From the NCBI GenBank assembly GCA_900554415.1, contig USGU01000002.1, forward strand, positions 73,899-137,898: a DNA stretch of 64,000 nt, read 5' to 3'. The translations under genes and the position numbers were made by a program. The notes beneath the pieces are model-generated. The model saw only the letters and a list, made by a program, of their open reading frames with translations, had not been told where the DNA came from and did no database searches. The number at the start of each line of letters is the position of its first letter. The stretch's first letter is position 1. The stretch comes from an uncultured Lachnospiraceae bacterium. Lineage in GTDB: Bacteria; Bacillota; Clostridia; Lachnospirales; Lachnospiraceae. Below are positions 41,668 through 51,157 of this stretch, piece after piece.

Positions 41668-42686
41668 ATGGTCACACCCTTTTCACCGGCCTCACAGGTA
41701 CCTACCACATAAGCAGTCTCGCCTGCTGCCTTCAGAGCTTCCATAGTCTTATCCACATCTGCGGGATCCAGTGCCAGTACCATGCCCAGACCCATGTTGT
41801 AAGTATTATACATCATCTCGTCTGTGATATTGCCTTTCTTCTGCATCAGGCGGAAAATAGCAGGCACTTCGTAGCTGTCTTTCTTCACGACTGCACGGAT
41901 GCCGTCGGGAAGCATTCTGGGGATGTTCTCATAGAAACCACCACCGGTGATATGGCTGCAGCCCTTTACCTTAACACCTGCGTTCTTCACAGACTTCATA
42001 GCCTTCACGTAGATTCTGGTAGGCGCAAGCAGTGCCTCACCAAGAGTCTTGCCCAGCTCGTCATAATAGGTATCCAGGCTCTCTTTTGTCATATCGAATA
42101 CTTTTCTCACCAGAGAAAAACCATTGGAATGTACACCGGAGGAAGCGATGCCCACCAGTACATCACCGGGCTTGATATTCTCACCGGTGATCAGATCTTT
42201 ACGTTCTACCACGCCTACGGCAAATCCTGCCAGATCATACTCATCCTCGGGCATCAGTCCGGGATGCTCTGCAGTCTCACCGCCTACCAGTGCTGCGTCA
42301 GACTGCTTACAGCCCTCTGCCACGCCCTTTACGATAGTAGCGATCTTCTCGGGAATATTGCGTCCGCATGCGATATAATCCAGGAAAAATAAAGGTTCGC
42401 CACCTGCACATGCCACATCGTTTACACACATGGCCACACAGTCGATACCGATGGTATCATGCTTGTCCATTAAAAATGCCAGCTTCAGCTTGGTACCTAC
42501 ACCATCGGTGCCGGACAGGAGCACGGGATCCTCCATATCTTTGATGGCACTTAAGGAAAATGCTCCGGAGAAACCACCGATGCCGCCCATTACTTCGGGA
42601 CGCATGGTCTCCTTCACGTACTTCTTCATCAGTTCTACAGACTTGTAGCCTGCCTCGATGTCTACTCCAGCTTTCTTGTAATCCAT
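41661..42686 (-). CDS. purM: Phosphoribosylformylglycinamidine cyclo-ligase
   Basis: A 341-residue AIR synthetase, step 5 of the pathway. It begins MDYKKAGVDIEAGYKSVELMK, with GGIGGFSGAF, LLSGTDGVGTKLKLA and LVGGETAEHPG all conserved. It lies between purE and purN. The gap to purE (42687-42772) is 86 bp. Confidence 0.95.
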   Translation of the reverse strand: MDYKKAGVDIEAGYKSVELMKKYVKETMRPEVMGGIGGFSGAFSLSAIKDMEDPVLLSGTDGVGTKLKLAFLMDKHDTIGIDCVAMCVNDVACAGGEPLFFLDYIACGRNIPEKIATIVKGVAEGCKQSDAALVGGETAEHPGLMPEDEYDLAGFAVGVVERKDLITGENIKPGDVLVGIASSGVHSNGFSLVRKVFDMTKESLDTYYDELGKTLGEALLAPTRIYVKAMKSVKNAGVKVKGCSHITGGGFYENIPRMLPDGIRAVVKKDSYEVPAIFRLMQKKGNITDEMMYNTYNMGLGMVLALDPADVDKTMEALKAAGETAYVVGTCEAGEKGVTIC

Positions 42687-42772
42687 TTTCTCCTCATTTC
42701 CGCCGCAGGGGCTCTTTCGTTTTATTAGTGGGGCAGCCTCTTAAGAGGTCCCTGATTCTCTGTCTTATCTTC

Positions 42773-43309
42773 TTATTTTTTCATGCCTTCCAGGTATGCT
42801 TTATAGCCGATCTCCTGCAGTTTTGCATCTTTGGCTTCTACCTGTTCTTTTAATTTTGTGCTGTATGCTTTCAGTTTTCCGAGAAGTTCTGCGTCGGAGG
42901 TTGCCAGGATCTTGGCAGCCAGAAGTCCTGCATTGGCGCCGCCGTTAATGGCTACTGTGGCAACAGGAATGCCTGAGGGCATCTGTACGATGGAATACAG
43001 AGAATCTCTGCCTCCCAGGGAAGTGGTGTGCATCGGAATACCGATGACGGGCATCGGGAAAATAGCGGCGCACATACCGGGCAGATGTGCTGCCATACCG
43101 GCACCGGCAATGATTACCTTGAAGCCTTTTTCCTCCGCACTTTTTGCATACTCAAAAAATACATCCGGCTCTCTGTGAGCGCTGATCACGGTCATCTCAT
43201 AAGGGATGCCCAATTCTTCCAGAATGTCTGCTGCCTTCGCCATCACAGGCATATCGGAATCACTACCCATTACAATGCCAACCTTAGGGCAATTCTCTGT
43301 ATTTGCCAT
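42773..43309 (-). CDS. purE: N5-carboxyaminoimidazole ribonucleotide mutase
   Basis: A 178-residue PurE. The substrate loop VGIVMGSDSDMPVMAKAADIL and the glycine-rich IAGAGMAAHLPGMCAAIFPMPVIGIP are intact. It converts N5-CAIR to CAIR (class I) and is the first gene of the pur cluster. Length fits class I plus a short C-terminal extension. The start follows GAGGAGG. Confidence 0.95.
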   Translation of the reverse strand: MANTENCPKVGIVMGSDSDMPVMAKAADILEELGIPYEMTVISAHREPDVFFEYAKSAEEKGFKVIIAGAGMAAHLPGMCAAIFPMPVIGIPMHTTSLGGRDSLYSIVQMPSGIPVATVAINGGANAGLLAAKILATSDAELLGKLKAYSTKLKEQVEAKDAKLQEIGYKAYLEGMKK

Positions 43310-43350
43310 AATGTCCTCCTCATGTATCGGTTGTACCGATGTTTATCCAT

Positions 43351-43379
43351 ATATTTTTATCTTACTAAAATCTTGTCAA
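43351..43379 (-). promoter_or_regulatory. Probable promoter of the pur cluster
   Basis: TTGACA (43374-43379), a 17-base spacer and AAATAT (43351-43356), about 40 bp upstream of purE. A 6-bp stem ATCGGT-TGT-ACCGAT lies in the short leader at 43325-43340. The leader is too short for a purine riboswitch. Confidence 0.6.
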
Positions 43380-43409
43380 TGATGCAATGGTTTTATAAAA
43401 TCTTATGTT

Positions 43410-45494
43410 TTAGGAAAGCTCCTGCAGCGGTTCGTTCAGTTCTTCCGTACCCGGCAGGACGAATTTCCCGTTTTTTATGATAGCGATCCGCCCGCCATCC
43501 TTTTTCACCGCGGTCAGCTCTGCCAGTTCATCATAAGGGATAGTAATATCTGTGTGACAGTTAAAATATGCCTTGGACGGATTCACACTGCGAAGCGCCG
43601 CCACCTCGTTGTCTCTTGCCACGATCTCCTTGCCGTCAGGGTTATATACTTTCACATCCTCCGCATGGGAATAGCAGGTATCCCCCACGGCAAAATGCGG
43701 TCCCATCTTCTCTGCGATCAGAATGGGCATTTTGGACTCCACACCCAGTTTTTTTGCTGCCACATAAGCTGTGGTATTCGTGCCGATGGCAAATTCTCCT
43801 AAGGGCAGTGTCTTGTGGCGGAACAGGATATTCTCCTTAATAAATGCCTTATTTTCTTCCTCTGTGGCAAAATTGGCGCAATTATAATTTTGGATCTTAC
43901 CGTTTTCAAAAGTGATCTCCAGATCCTTATATTCCAGACCGTTTAAGAATACCCGGGTCACATGCAACACACCGTTCGTACCTTCCAGTACCGGAGAGGT
44001 AAATACCTCACCCACGGGGATGTTCACATCTGCCACGCAGTTTTCAAAAATAGTCTCTTTCGCAGGGTTCTTCAGTTTCCATAAGTTTACTTTCAGATCG
44101 GTATGATTGCCGTTACAACCCTTAATTTCACAATGATCTGCCTGATCCAGGGCATCAATGATGGTCTGCTGGATCCGCTGATATTTTTTATAATCCAGCG
44201 TATTGATCTGTATCGTCTCCCGGAACAGTTCCTCGAAGCAGTCACCCACCTCCGGGATCGGGAACGCAATGCTCGTGAAGCTGCGCTCTTCTTCTATAAT
44301 GTACTGTCTCTGCAGCTGGCCCATCTGGGTACGGTTCTCTACCAGTAAAGCACTCTGCTCATCCGTCATTTTCAGGCTTTCCGGCTTGTTCACCGGCTCG
44401 AATTCCTTCTCTCCGAAGGTCTCCACTACCGCCGGTCCCGCATAACCTCTCGCCTCTTTTTTATATTTTTCAAACGCGGTATGCATCACTTCCAGTTTCC
44501 GGCTGCAATACATTTTGTCTAAGAACAGTGCCTTGTCATCCTTATGGTCGAACTCGTATTGTCTGTTGGGGCTGACGCTGTAGAAGCCATTCTTGTAAAT
44601 GGACGGATTGTACAAAATGCTGGAAGCTGCACGGTAGATCACCGGCTGCAGTCCCATTTTCTCAAAATTCTCCAGGGCTCTTCTCATCATGCGCTCAAAG
44701 CCCAGCTGATAACGGACATCCACGACCGCTTTCTTCGACAGATCCTTGCCGGTTACCTCAAAGCCGATACGATACCCTTCGGTGTAAGTATCTGCCATGG
44801 TATTTATAATCTCTTCCGGCAGAGAATTCATAAATTCCGCCATTTTCAATTCATTTTCGCCTACATACTCACCGTAAGCATACAGATAACGTAGATCCGT
44901 AAAGTCTGCAGTTCGAAGAATTGCCGCTGCAAAATTATTCTCCGGACATACCATTTCACGTACCCGCTCTTCTGCCGCCACATCCGCATAATCACTGACG
45001 AACCAGTAGAGGATCTCACGAATGGCTGCATACGTGGGAAGCTTATGGTTTTCCTGCTGTTCATATACAAATGCCGCATATACCTCAGAAAACAGCTCCA
45101 TCCGGATCACCAGTTCATCCAAACGTCCTTCGTAGGTAAAACCGATCAGGCTCCGCATTTCTGTGTATAAAAAGGACACAAGCACACCGAATTCTTCTCC
45201 CAGCATCTTCACAGCATAAGCTGGATTGGCAAAACTGTTCTCATAGTTTTCCGGCAAAATATCTTCATACAGAGCACGGTTGCGCTGCTGTAATTCTTCC
45301 AGTGTGGCAGTGGCCTGTTTCCCCTGCTCCAGGAACTGTCTGGTATCCTCGATCAGCAGTAAAAACTTCGCTACTGTTGTAAAATATTCTTTCCAGGGTA
45401 GTAACTCCGCTCCCTGGAAATCTTCACCGGGAATCTCCCGGATCCGGAGAAGCGCCAGTTCCAGACGTTCCTGTAAAATTTCTCTTTCTTCCAT
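43410..45494 (-). CDS. M29-type aminopeptidase family protein
   Basis: A 694-residue protein. The C-terminal half (from about residue 330) has features of M29 (AmpS/PepS-type) metallo-aminopeptidases: FPIPEVGDCFEELFRET, EFAIGTNTTAYVAAKKLGVESKMPILIAEKMGPHFAVGDTCYSHAEDV (Glu, His and Asp metal ligands) and YFNCHTDITIPYDEL. The N-terminal 300 residues are a helical extension not present in the roughly 410-residue classical enzymes. No signal peptide, so a cytoplasmic exopeptidase, probably completing peptide breakdown. It is a single gene between pur and small membrane genes. Confidence 0.75.
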   Translation of the reverse strand: MEEREILQERLELALLRIREIPGEDFQGAELLPWKEYFTTVAKFLLLIEDTRQFLEQGKQATATLEELQQRNRALYEDILPENYENSFANPAYAVKMLGEEFGVLVSFLYTEMRSLIGFTYEGRLDELVIRMELFSEVYAAFVYEQQENHKLPTYAAIREILYWFVSDYADVAAEERVREMVCPENNFAAAILRTADFTDLRYLYAYGEYVGENELKMAEFMNSLPEEIINTMADTYTEGYRIGFEVTGKDLSKKAVVDVRYQLGFERMMRRALENFEKMGLQPVIYRAASSILYNPSIYKNGFYSVSPNRQYEFDHKDDKALFLDKMYCSRKLEVMHTAFEKYKKEARGYAGPAVVETFGEKEFEPVNKPESLKMTDEQSALLVENRTQMGQLQRQYIIEEERSFTSIAFPIPEVGDCFEELFRETIQINTLDYKKYQRIQQTIIDALDQADHCEIKGCNGNHTDLKVNLWKLKNPAKETIFENCVADVNIPVGEVFTSPVLEGTNGVLHVTRVFLNGLEYKDLEITFENGKIQNYNCANFATEEENKAFIKENILFRHKTLPLGEFAIGTNTTAYVAAKKLGVESKMPILIAEKMGPHFAVGDTCYSHAEDVKVYNPDGKEIVARDNEVAALRSVNPSKAYFNCHTDITIPYDELAELTAVKKDGGRIAIIKNGKFVLPGTEELNEPLQELS

Positions 45495-45565
45495 AATATC
45501 TGTTAACTCCTTATTTCCAAATGACTGTCGTGTGTTCCCATGCTCCTGCCTCCGGATGTCATATC

Positions 45566-45883
45566 TTACAGCCGGCTCCCCAGATACAGTAAAAAGCTGA
45601 TGCCACCGAGGGAAATTACATTCAATATCGTCCCCAGCACAGGAAAGAACCGGTAAATATCCTTGTCTCTCAGTGTCAGAACGCCAAGGATCAGTCCGAT
45701 CAGAGAATAGACCGTTGCCAGCACACCGGTGACTCCATATCCTCCGTGCATCACGCCCCCCTGACTGTAGGACAAATACGTCACAATGCCAAGAGACACC
45801 AGGCTGATGACACCCAGGATCGTAGACATGATCGCTTTATCCGAATGTTTTTTATTCGTAAAAATGTAGTTCTTTTTCCGCAT
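45566..45883 (-). CDS. DUF6142-like small membrane protein
   Basis: A 105-residue protein with a basic N-terminus (MRKKNYIFTNKKHSDKAIMSTILGVISL) and three hydrophobic segments. The pattern fits the DUF6142 family of Clostridia; the function is unknown. It lies 71 bp upstream of the M29 gene and 91 bp downstream of another small membrane protein gene. Confidence 0.7.
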   Translation of the reverse strand: MRKKNYIFTNKKHSDKAIMSTILGVISLVSLGIVTYLSYSQGGVMHGGYGVTGVLATVYSLIGLILGVLTLRDKDIYRFFPVLGTILNVISLGGISFLLYLGSRL

Positions 45884-45974
45884 AATATATCTCCTATGGA
45901 ACCCGAAAAGGGCACTTCCTATGTGGAAATGCCCAATCTGTGCACCAAAACGGCGCCTTTCTTCTCTTTTGTCC

Positions 45975-46127
45975 TCAGAACAGGATATGGGATTTGCCGG
46001 AGATAAGCTTGCCGCCGCTGATGATCAGCAGTACTCCTGCCGCAATTCCGACTACCAGGGAGATCACTCCCAATACAATATTCAGAGCACCCGCTCCGCG
46101 CATGATCTTATAGATTTTCTCTTCCAT
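45975..46127 (-). CDS. 50-residue small membrane protein
   Basis: A short gene with a good ribosome binding site (AGGAGG, 4 bases before ATG). The protein has an amphipathic start (EEKIYKIMRGAGALNIVLG), one or two hydrophobic helices (VISLVVGIAAGVLLIISGG) and a short basic tail. Codon use is like that of its neighbours, so I consider it real. Function unknown; it precedes the DUF6142-like gene and may share its transcript. Confidence 0.65.
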   Translation of the reverse strand: MEEKIYKIMRGAGALNIVLGVISLVVGIAAGVLLIISGGKLISGKSHILF

Positions 46128-46171
46128 GGAATCCTCCTGTCTTCTATCCAAAACTTTTCGAAGCCGCCTGC

Positions 46172-46849
46172 TTAAGCACCGTATACGGCGTAATATTCAT
46201 CAATTGCCTTCTTCAGGGTGTCGTCGATGTATACTTCTCCCTTGTAAGGTCTGTTGTACAGATGATCGATAACATCCTGCATGGTCACGATGGCATGTGC
46301 ATCGAAGCCGTACTTTTCCTTGATCTCTTCCAGTGCGCTGACTTTACCGCCCAGTCCCTTCTCCATACGGTTCAGGGATACCATCAGACCAACGATCTCT
46401 ACGTTGGCAGCTCCTCTTACCTTGGGAACCGTCTCTTCCATAGACTTACCGGAAGTGGTAACGTCCTCGATCATGATAACTCTGTCGCCGTCTTTTAAGG
46501 AACTTCCCAGGAAGCTTCCCTTGTCTGCGCCGTGATCCTTCTCTTCCTTACGGTCAGAACAGTAACGAACCTCTTTGCCGTATAATTTGCTGTAAGCCAC
46601 TGCGGTTACCACACTGATGGGAATACCCTTATATGCCGGTCCGAACAATACATCGAAATCATCACCATACGTATCATGAATTGCTTTGGCATAGCTCTCC
46701 CCCAGCTTCATCAGCTGCGAACCGGTGACATACGCACCCGCATTCATAAAGAAAGGAGACTTTCTACCGCTCTTTAAGGTAAACTCTCCGAATTTCAATG
46801 CCTTACAATCCACCATGAACTCAATAAATTCCTGCTTGTACTGTTCCAT
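46172..46849 (-). CDS. pyrE: Orotate phosphoribosyltransferase
   Basis: A 225-residue enzyme joining orotate to PRPP in pyrimidine synthesis. The PRPP loop VIMIEDVTTSGKSMEE is intact, with substrate-side motifs LKSGRKSPFFMNAG and GPAYKGIPI. I chose the ATG at 46849 since GGAGG is 11 bases upstream; the frame is open to 46939 but without a ribosome binding site. No other pyr gene is adjacent. Confidence 0.93.
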   Translation of the reverse strand: MEQYKQEFIEFMVDCKALKFGEFTLKSGRKSPFFMNAGAYVTGSQLMKLGESYAKAIHDTYGDDFDVLFGPAYKGIPISVVTAVAYSKLYGKEVRYCSDRKEEKDHGADKGSFLGSSLKDGDRVIMIEDVTTSGKSMEETVPKVRGAANVEIVGLMVSLNRMEKGLGGKVSALEEIKEKYGFDAHAIVTMQDVIDHLYNRPYKGEVYIDDTLKKAIDEYYAVYGA

Positions 46850-46941
46850 TCTATGCAAAACCTCCGTAATTTTCATATCTTTTGTTCTGCCCTTTATCAT
46901 ACCATATTTTTTTTTAACATTCAATGAATTTCCTTGCAAAG

Positions 46942-46965
46942 AAAAAAGGCAGTCAGCCGACTGCC
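46942..46965 (-). terminator. Terminator after the nitroreductase operon
   Basis: GGCAGTC pairs with GACTGCC over a 4-base loop; on the minus strand a run of T follows. It closes the operon that begins with the M20 gene. Confidence 0.85.
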
Positions 46966-47025
46966 TAATAGGTATCTCCCTGCAACGGGCGGATATTCAC
47001 TTCCTCTAACACTGCCTGGGGTGAT

Positions 47026-47907
47026 TTAATATCTTCCGAGGATCGTATCCTTGACATCCCATCTCTGAGGCGGATAAGGGGTCTGATCACCGTATCCTAC
47101 ATCCACATAGGTCACCAGCCGGATATAATCCGGCAGATTGAATTTCTTCCGCAGTCTGTCGCAGAATTCCTCTCCGGGGAAGGTCAGCCAGACACCTTCC
47201 AATCCCACAGCATGGGCTGCCAACACAATATTCTGTCCAGCGGCTCCAGCATCCAGCAACTGGTTACGCACCGGCGTAAAGGAGTTGGCTCTGTAGCATC
47301 TCATATCCTGTAAAATCACCAGATGCACCGGACCTCCCGGCACATCACTGCCGCGGAACAGTCCCGGTTCATTTTTCTCGCGAACCACCACATAACGGAT
47401 GGACTGGATGTTGCAGCCATGTGCTGCCCAGAGTCCTGCCTCCAGAATCTTGTCAATCAGCTCATCCGGTACTTCCTGATCGGTGAATTCCCGGACGCTT
47501 CTGCGCTCCTTTACGATAGTAAAGAAGTCTTTCTCCATCTGTTCCGTAACCGGTGTCGGCTTGTAGGGGGTTAGATCTACATCTTCTCCCTTTACCAGCT
47601 TATCCGCTGCATCGATCAGGAAAGAAGCATACCTGTATTCCGGTAAATCCTTGCCCAATCCTCTTTTCTCCCACAGCTCCAGCAGATGCTTCGTATAATC
47701 TGCCTGGTTGGGTTTCAGTTTCTGATGGCGGTATGCGGTAGCATACACCTGAATCTCCAGGGTATGATGGGAACGTTCTCTCACTCTGGCCCGGAATTCG
47801 GTTTCGTCCATATTTAATAGTTGCTCGTCTGTCAGACGCATATTGTTATTCCAGATCTCAAGTACTTCTTCTCTGGGTAAATAGTCCATACTGGTATCAC
47901 GAAACAT
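47026..47907 (-). CDS. Nitroreductase-family flavoprotein
   Basis: A 293-residue protein. A helical N-terminal extension of about 120 residues precedes a nitroreductase/FMN fold (IVKERRSVREFTDQEVPDELIDKILEAGLWAAHGCNIQS, then GAAGQNIVLAAHAVGLEGVWLTF). These enzymes use NAD(P)H and FMN to reduce nitro groups, quinones or, in special cases, other ring systems. It is the last gene of the importer/hydrolase operon, so it probably acts on the imported compound or its product. 21 bp after the ABC ATPase gene. Confidence 0.82.
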   Translation of the reverse strand: MFRDTSMDYLPREEVLEIWNNNMRLTDEQLLNMDETEFRARVRERSHHTLEIQVYATAYRHQKLKPNQADYTKHLLELWEKRGLGKDLPEYRYASFLIDAADKLVKGEDVDLTPYKPTPVTEQMEKDFFTIVKERRSVREFTDQEVPDELIDKILEAGLWAAHGCNIQSIRYVVVREKNEPGLFRGSDVPGGPVHLVILQDMRCYRANSFTPVRNQLLDAGAAGQNIVLAAHAVGLEGVWLTFPGEEFCDRLRKKFNLPDYIRLVTYVDVGYGDQTPYPPQRWDVKDTILGRY

Positions 47908-47928
47908 ACTGCTGCCTCCTTCTGTGGT

Positions 47929-48720
47929 CTACAGGTTGCCCCAATAGTTGTTGGGAATATCCTGTCCGCCGCTGTTGATGTCTTTTGCGATTTCTGCTGC
48001 AATTTTTAAAAGCAGAGGATCATTACGCCCCCTCTTCTGCTCCAGAGGAATCTCGTAGATTTTCTGAATGGTACTGGGTCTGGGACTTAACAATACCACT
48101 CTGTCTGCCAGGAACACCGCCTCATTTATATCGTGCGTGACGAATAATACGGTCTTGTTCTCTGTCTGACGGATATTGATCAGTTCTTCCTGCAGGGTGC
48201 ACTTGGTCAGATGATCCACGGCACTGAACGGCTCATCCATAAGGATGACCTTGGGATTCATGGCAAGAGTTCTGGCGATGCCGGCTCTCTGTCTCATGCC
48301 TCCGGACAGCTGTGCGGGGTATTTATTCTCAAAACCATTCAGACTGACCATGGAAATGTATCGTTTCAGGCGTTCTTCTCTCTCTTCCTTGGGGACGCCT
48401 GCGATCTCCAGACCGAATGCCACATTTTTCCGTACGGTTCTCCAGGGGAACAGGGAGGCGTCCTGGAATACCACACCAATATCTCTGCTGGTACCGTGTA
48501 CCGGCTCACCGTCCAGCGTTACTTCTCCGCCGGTAGCATCCAGCAGACCTGCCACGATCTCAAGCAGTGTACTTTTTCCGCATCCGCTGGGTCCTACGAT
48601 GCAGACGAACTCTCCTTCTGCCACATCCAGATTGATGTCATGCAGTGCCTGAACTTCGTTGCCGTCCTGATCAATATAGGTTTTGTTGATATTTTTAATG
48701 GATATTGCGGGCATTTCCAT
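47929..48720 (-). CDS. ABC importer ATPase, SsuB/TauB type
   Basis: A 263-residue ATPase: Walker A GPSGCGKST, VFQDASLFPW, signature LSGGMRQR, Walker B VILMDEP, and FVTHDINEA. All catalytic residues are present. It works with the adjacent binding lipoprotein and permease. This is a second SsuABC-like importer in the window and is not a duplicate of the first: gene order and sequences differ. Confidence 0.9.
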   Translation of the reverse strand: MEMPAISIKNINKTYIDQDGNEVQALHDINLDVAEGEFVCIVGPSGCGKSTLLEIVAGLLDATGGEVTLDGEPVHGTSRDIGVVFQDASLFPWRTVRKNVAFGLEIAGVPKEEREERLKRYISMVSLNGFENKYPAQLSGGMRQRAGIARTLAMNPKVILMDEPFSAVDHLTKCTLQEELINIRQTENKTVLFVTHDINEAVFLADRVVLLSPRPSTIQKIYEIPLEQKRGRNDPLLLKIAAEIAKDINSGGQDIPNNYWGNL

Positions 48721-48736
48721 TACCTCCGTTTTCTTA

Positions 48737-49813
48737 TTATTTTGCTTCCGGATCTGTCATTCCCAGAGTATCTGCAGCTACCTGGGCGAACTCATTGGTA
48801 TAGGTTCCTTCATAGCTGACATCTGGATCTACCCAGCCGTACTCTTTCAGATATTCAAAAGTGGTAGCCAGACGATCTTCGGGGATTACCGGGTAATCCA
48901 GCCATACGTCAATTTCGGATTCGATAGCCTGTCTCATTACATCCTCGGAGGTGTTCATCTCTTTGGCTGCCCAGGCAACGAACTCATCAAAATAGTCGTT
49001 TTTCACTTCTTCATGTACCTGATAGTATGCAGTCAGGAATCTCTGCAGTTTCTCAGGCTCATTTTCAATAAAGCTGTTGCTTGCGATGATCGTTCCGGTA
49101 TAGTAGTCGGGAATGTAATCCCATGCTCTGCCCAGGATATGTCCGGTACCGTCTGCCTCAGCCAGTGCCGCATACGGGTTGTGGATAATGGTGGCATCCA
49201 CCTCACCGGAAGTCAGGGAAGCATATGCTGTCTGATATACACCGTTGGCGATCAGATCTACATTGTCTGTGCTGACGCCGTTTTTCTCTAACATTTTCAA
49301 TACGGAAAGTCTCATTCCTCCGGAAGCACCTGCGGTACCTACCTTTTTGCCTTCCAGATCAGAGAAGTCCTTAATATCGTTATTTGCAACCAGCCAGTAG
49401 CATCCGGAATATCTCCACATATTTCCTACCAGCTTGGCAGGTACCCCATTGTAGATGCCGGGAATGTAAGAACTAGGATCTCCGTCAGCTACATCGATCT
49501 CGCCTCTGGTGATCAGAGACATTACGGTAGAATTGGTATCCGCGCTGGCCTCCACATTTTCAAACTCAATACCCAGCTCCTTATACAGTCCTTTTTCGAT
49601 TGCAAAGCGGTTCACCGCACCGGTCATTCCGGTTGCAAAGCAGGAACGGATCACGATAGTATCATCACCGGTCTCTCCTGCGGTGCTTCCGCTCTCTGCT
49701 GCCTGACTGCTTTCACTCTGTGTGGCAGTGGTAGCTGCACTGCTTCCGCATCCTGCCAGCACTCCGGTTGCCAATACGACGATCAGTAATACGCTTAATA
49801 CTTTCTTTTTCAT
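48737..49813 (-). CDS. ABC importer substrate-binding lipoprotein
   Basis: A 358-residue SsuA/TauA-type binding protein. Signal peptide with lipobox LAGC (Cys22), Ser/Thr/Ala-rich linker, then a periplasmic-binding fold (IVIRSCFATGMTGAVNRFAIEKGLYKELGIEFENVEASADTN). The ligand is unknown; sulfonates, thiazolines or amino-acid analogues are possible given the operon. ATG behind GAGGAGAAA. Confidence 0.88.
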   Translation of the reverse strand: MKKKVLSVLLIVVLATGVLAGCGSSAATTATQSESSQAAESGSTAGETGDDTIVIRSCFATGMTGAVNRFAIEKGLYKELGIEFENVEASADTNSTVMSLITRGEIDVADGDPSSYIPGIYNGVPAKLVGNMWRYSGCYWLVANNDIKDFSDLEGKKVGTAGASGGMRLSVLKMLEKNGVSTDNVDLIANGVYQTAYASLTSGEVDATIIHNPYAALAEADGTGHILGRAWDYIPDYYTGTIIASNSFIENEPEKLQRFLTAYYQVHEEVKNDYFDEFVAWAAKEMNTSEDVMRQAIESEIDVWLDYPVIPEDRLATTFEYLKEYGWVDPDVSYEGTYTNEFAQVAADTLGMTDPEAK

Positions 49814-49845
49814 AATATTTTTCTCCTCGTTTATTCAAAATCTAC

Positions 49846-50634
49846 TTACACATGTCTCCATCGATAGCTGATGGCATATTCGATGGCGTCGATCAGTTTC
49901 ACTGCACCTACGGATAACAAGGTGATCAGGATGATCAGGAAGAACATCCTGGGGGTGTTCAACAGGTTCTGGGATTCTGTCAGCAGATATCCGAGTCCTG
50001 CTCTCGCCGACTGCATTTCCGAGAACAATACACCGGTCAGTGCCGTTGCCGCTGCCAGCTTCAATCCGTTGAAGATCGACGGCAGTGCTGCCGGAATAAT
50101 GACCAGAAATACGGTTTGGAAACGATTGGCTTTAAATACTTTTGCGACCTTCAGATACTCCTTTTTACACTCCTTGGCTCCGGTCACTGTGTTATACAGA
50201 ATTGTAAATACCGAGAACAAAAATACCAGAAACGCCTTGGACTGAAAACCGATGCCGAACCACAGGATCAACAGCGGCAGGATCGCTACTTTCGGAACTG
50301 CCATGATCGCCGAACAGAATACATTCATGTACTTCTCCGATACCGGGAACAGGGTCCATATCAGTCCCACTGCAATACCTACCACCACAGCAGACAGATA
50401 GCCTGCCAGTGCCTCCTGTATCGTCAGCAATAAATGAGGCCACAGAGTTCCGTCCGTTATGATCTCGATCCCTTCTTCCACAATGGAAGTCGGAGAAGCC
50501 ACGAAGATTGTCAACACTCTTCCGGAATCCACTGCCCATTGCATCCATAAAAGCAATGCCGCCACCGTAAGCAGCTGTGCCAGATTCACCCAGGTAAATT
50601 TTTTCTTGTTTTTAGATTTCTTCTTTTTTTCCAT
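49846..50634 (-). CDS. ABC importer permease, SsuC/TauC type
   Basis: A 262-residue membrane subunit with about six helices and the ATPase-docking loop (VAKVFKANRFQTVFLVIIPAALPSIFNGLKLAAATAL). The N-terminus is very basic (EKKKKSKNKKK). It overlaps the upstream ATC-hydrolase-family gene by 23 bp, showing that importer and enzyme genes form one unit. Confidence 0.9.
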   Translation of the reverse strand: MEKKKKSKNKKKFTWVNLAQLLTVAALLLWMQWAVDSGRVLTIFVASPTSIVEEGIEIITDGTLWPHLLLTIQEALAGYLSAVVVGIAVGLIWTLFPVSEKYMNVFCSAIMAVPKVAILPLLILWFGIGFQSKAFLVFLFSVFTILYNTVTGAKECKKEYLKVAKVFKANRFQTVFLVIIPAALPSIFNGLKLAAATALTGVLFSEMQSARAGLGYLLTESQNLLNTPRMFFLIILITLLSVGAVKLIDAIEYAISYRWRHV

Positions 50635-51157
50635 AAGTGTATTCTCCTCGCTTCACCTTATCGCTTTCAAAGTACTCTCTCATACAACAGGTACCTTCCA
50701 GGATGACATTCTGTGTAATTCTGTGGGAGAGACACCTGGAAAAATTCTCAATGGTGGTGGTATCGATCACATCACAGTAAAACGGTGCGATCTCTCGGAA
50801 CCAGGGATACTTGTCAAAATAAGTTCTCCACACTTCTGCATAAGGGCAATGGTCTTCTCCCCATTCCGGGATCCATCCGGTGAAAGGAAGATCAATGACA
50901 CTCATAAAATCCTCTACGGAATCTGCCTTCAATCCCTGCGCCAGTGCTTTCTCCCGCAACTGATCCGACCGGTCCACCGCCAGCTCGAATACGGTCTGTC
51001 TCACGATATCTTTCGTCTTCTCCAGTCCGAACTGATCATATAATACTTTGCTGAAATGGAAGAACTGCATTGCGAACTGTCTTGCGGCCTTTCGTACTTC
51101 ACTTACCAACAGTTCTCTGGGAACTGTGCCCTCTATTTTATAATCTGCTTTACTCAA
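50612..51157 (-). CDS. L-2-amino-thiazoline-4-carboxylate hydrolase-family protein
   Basis: A 181-residue protein resembling the ATC-hydrolase family. The C-terminal block FYCDVIDTTTIENFSRCLSHRITQNVILEGTCCMREY is characteristic of the group. In Pseudomonas a member opens the thiazoline ring of L-ATC on the way to cysteine, with an M20-like N-carbamoyl-cysteine amidohydrolase as the next enzyme. Here an M20 gene directly precedes it (8-bp overlap), which supports a related route, although many clostridial family members have unknown substrates. Confidence 0.75.
   Translation of the reverse strand: MSKADYKIEGTVPRELLVSEVRKAARQFAMQFFHFSKVLYDQFGLEKTKDIVRQTVFELAVDRSDQLREKALAQGLKADSVEDFMSVIDLPFTGWIPEWGEDHCPYAEVWRTYFDKYPWFREIAPFYCDVIDTTTIENFSRCLSHRITQNVILEGTCCMREYFESDKVKRGEYTYGKKEEI

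Noticed and set aside
43310..43409. Purine riboswitch before purE
   Set aside because: The leader between promoter and gene is too short and shows only a 6-bp stem.
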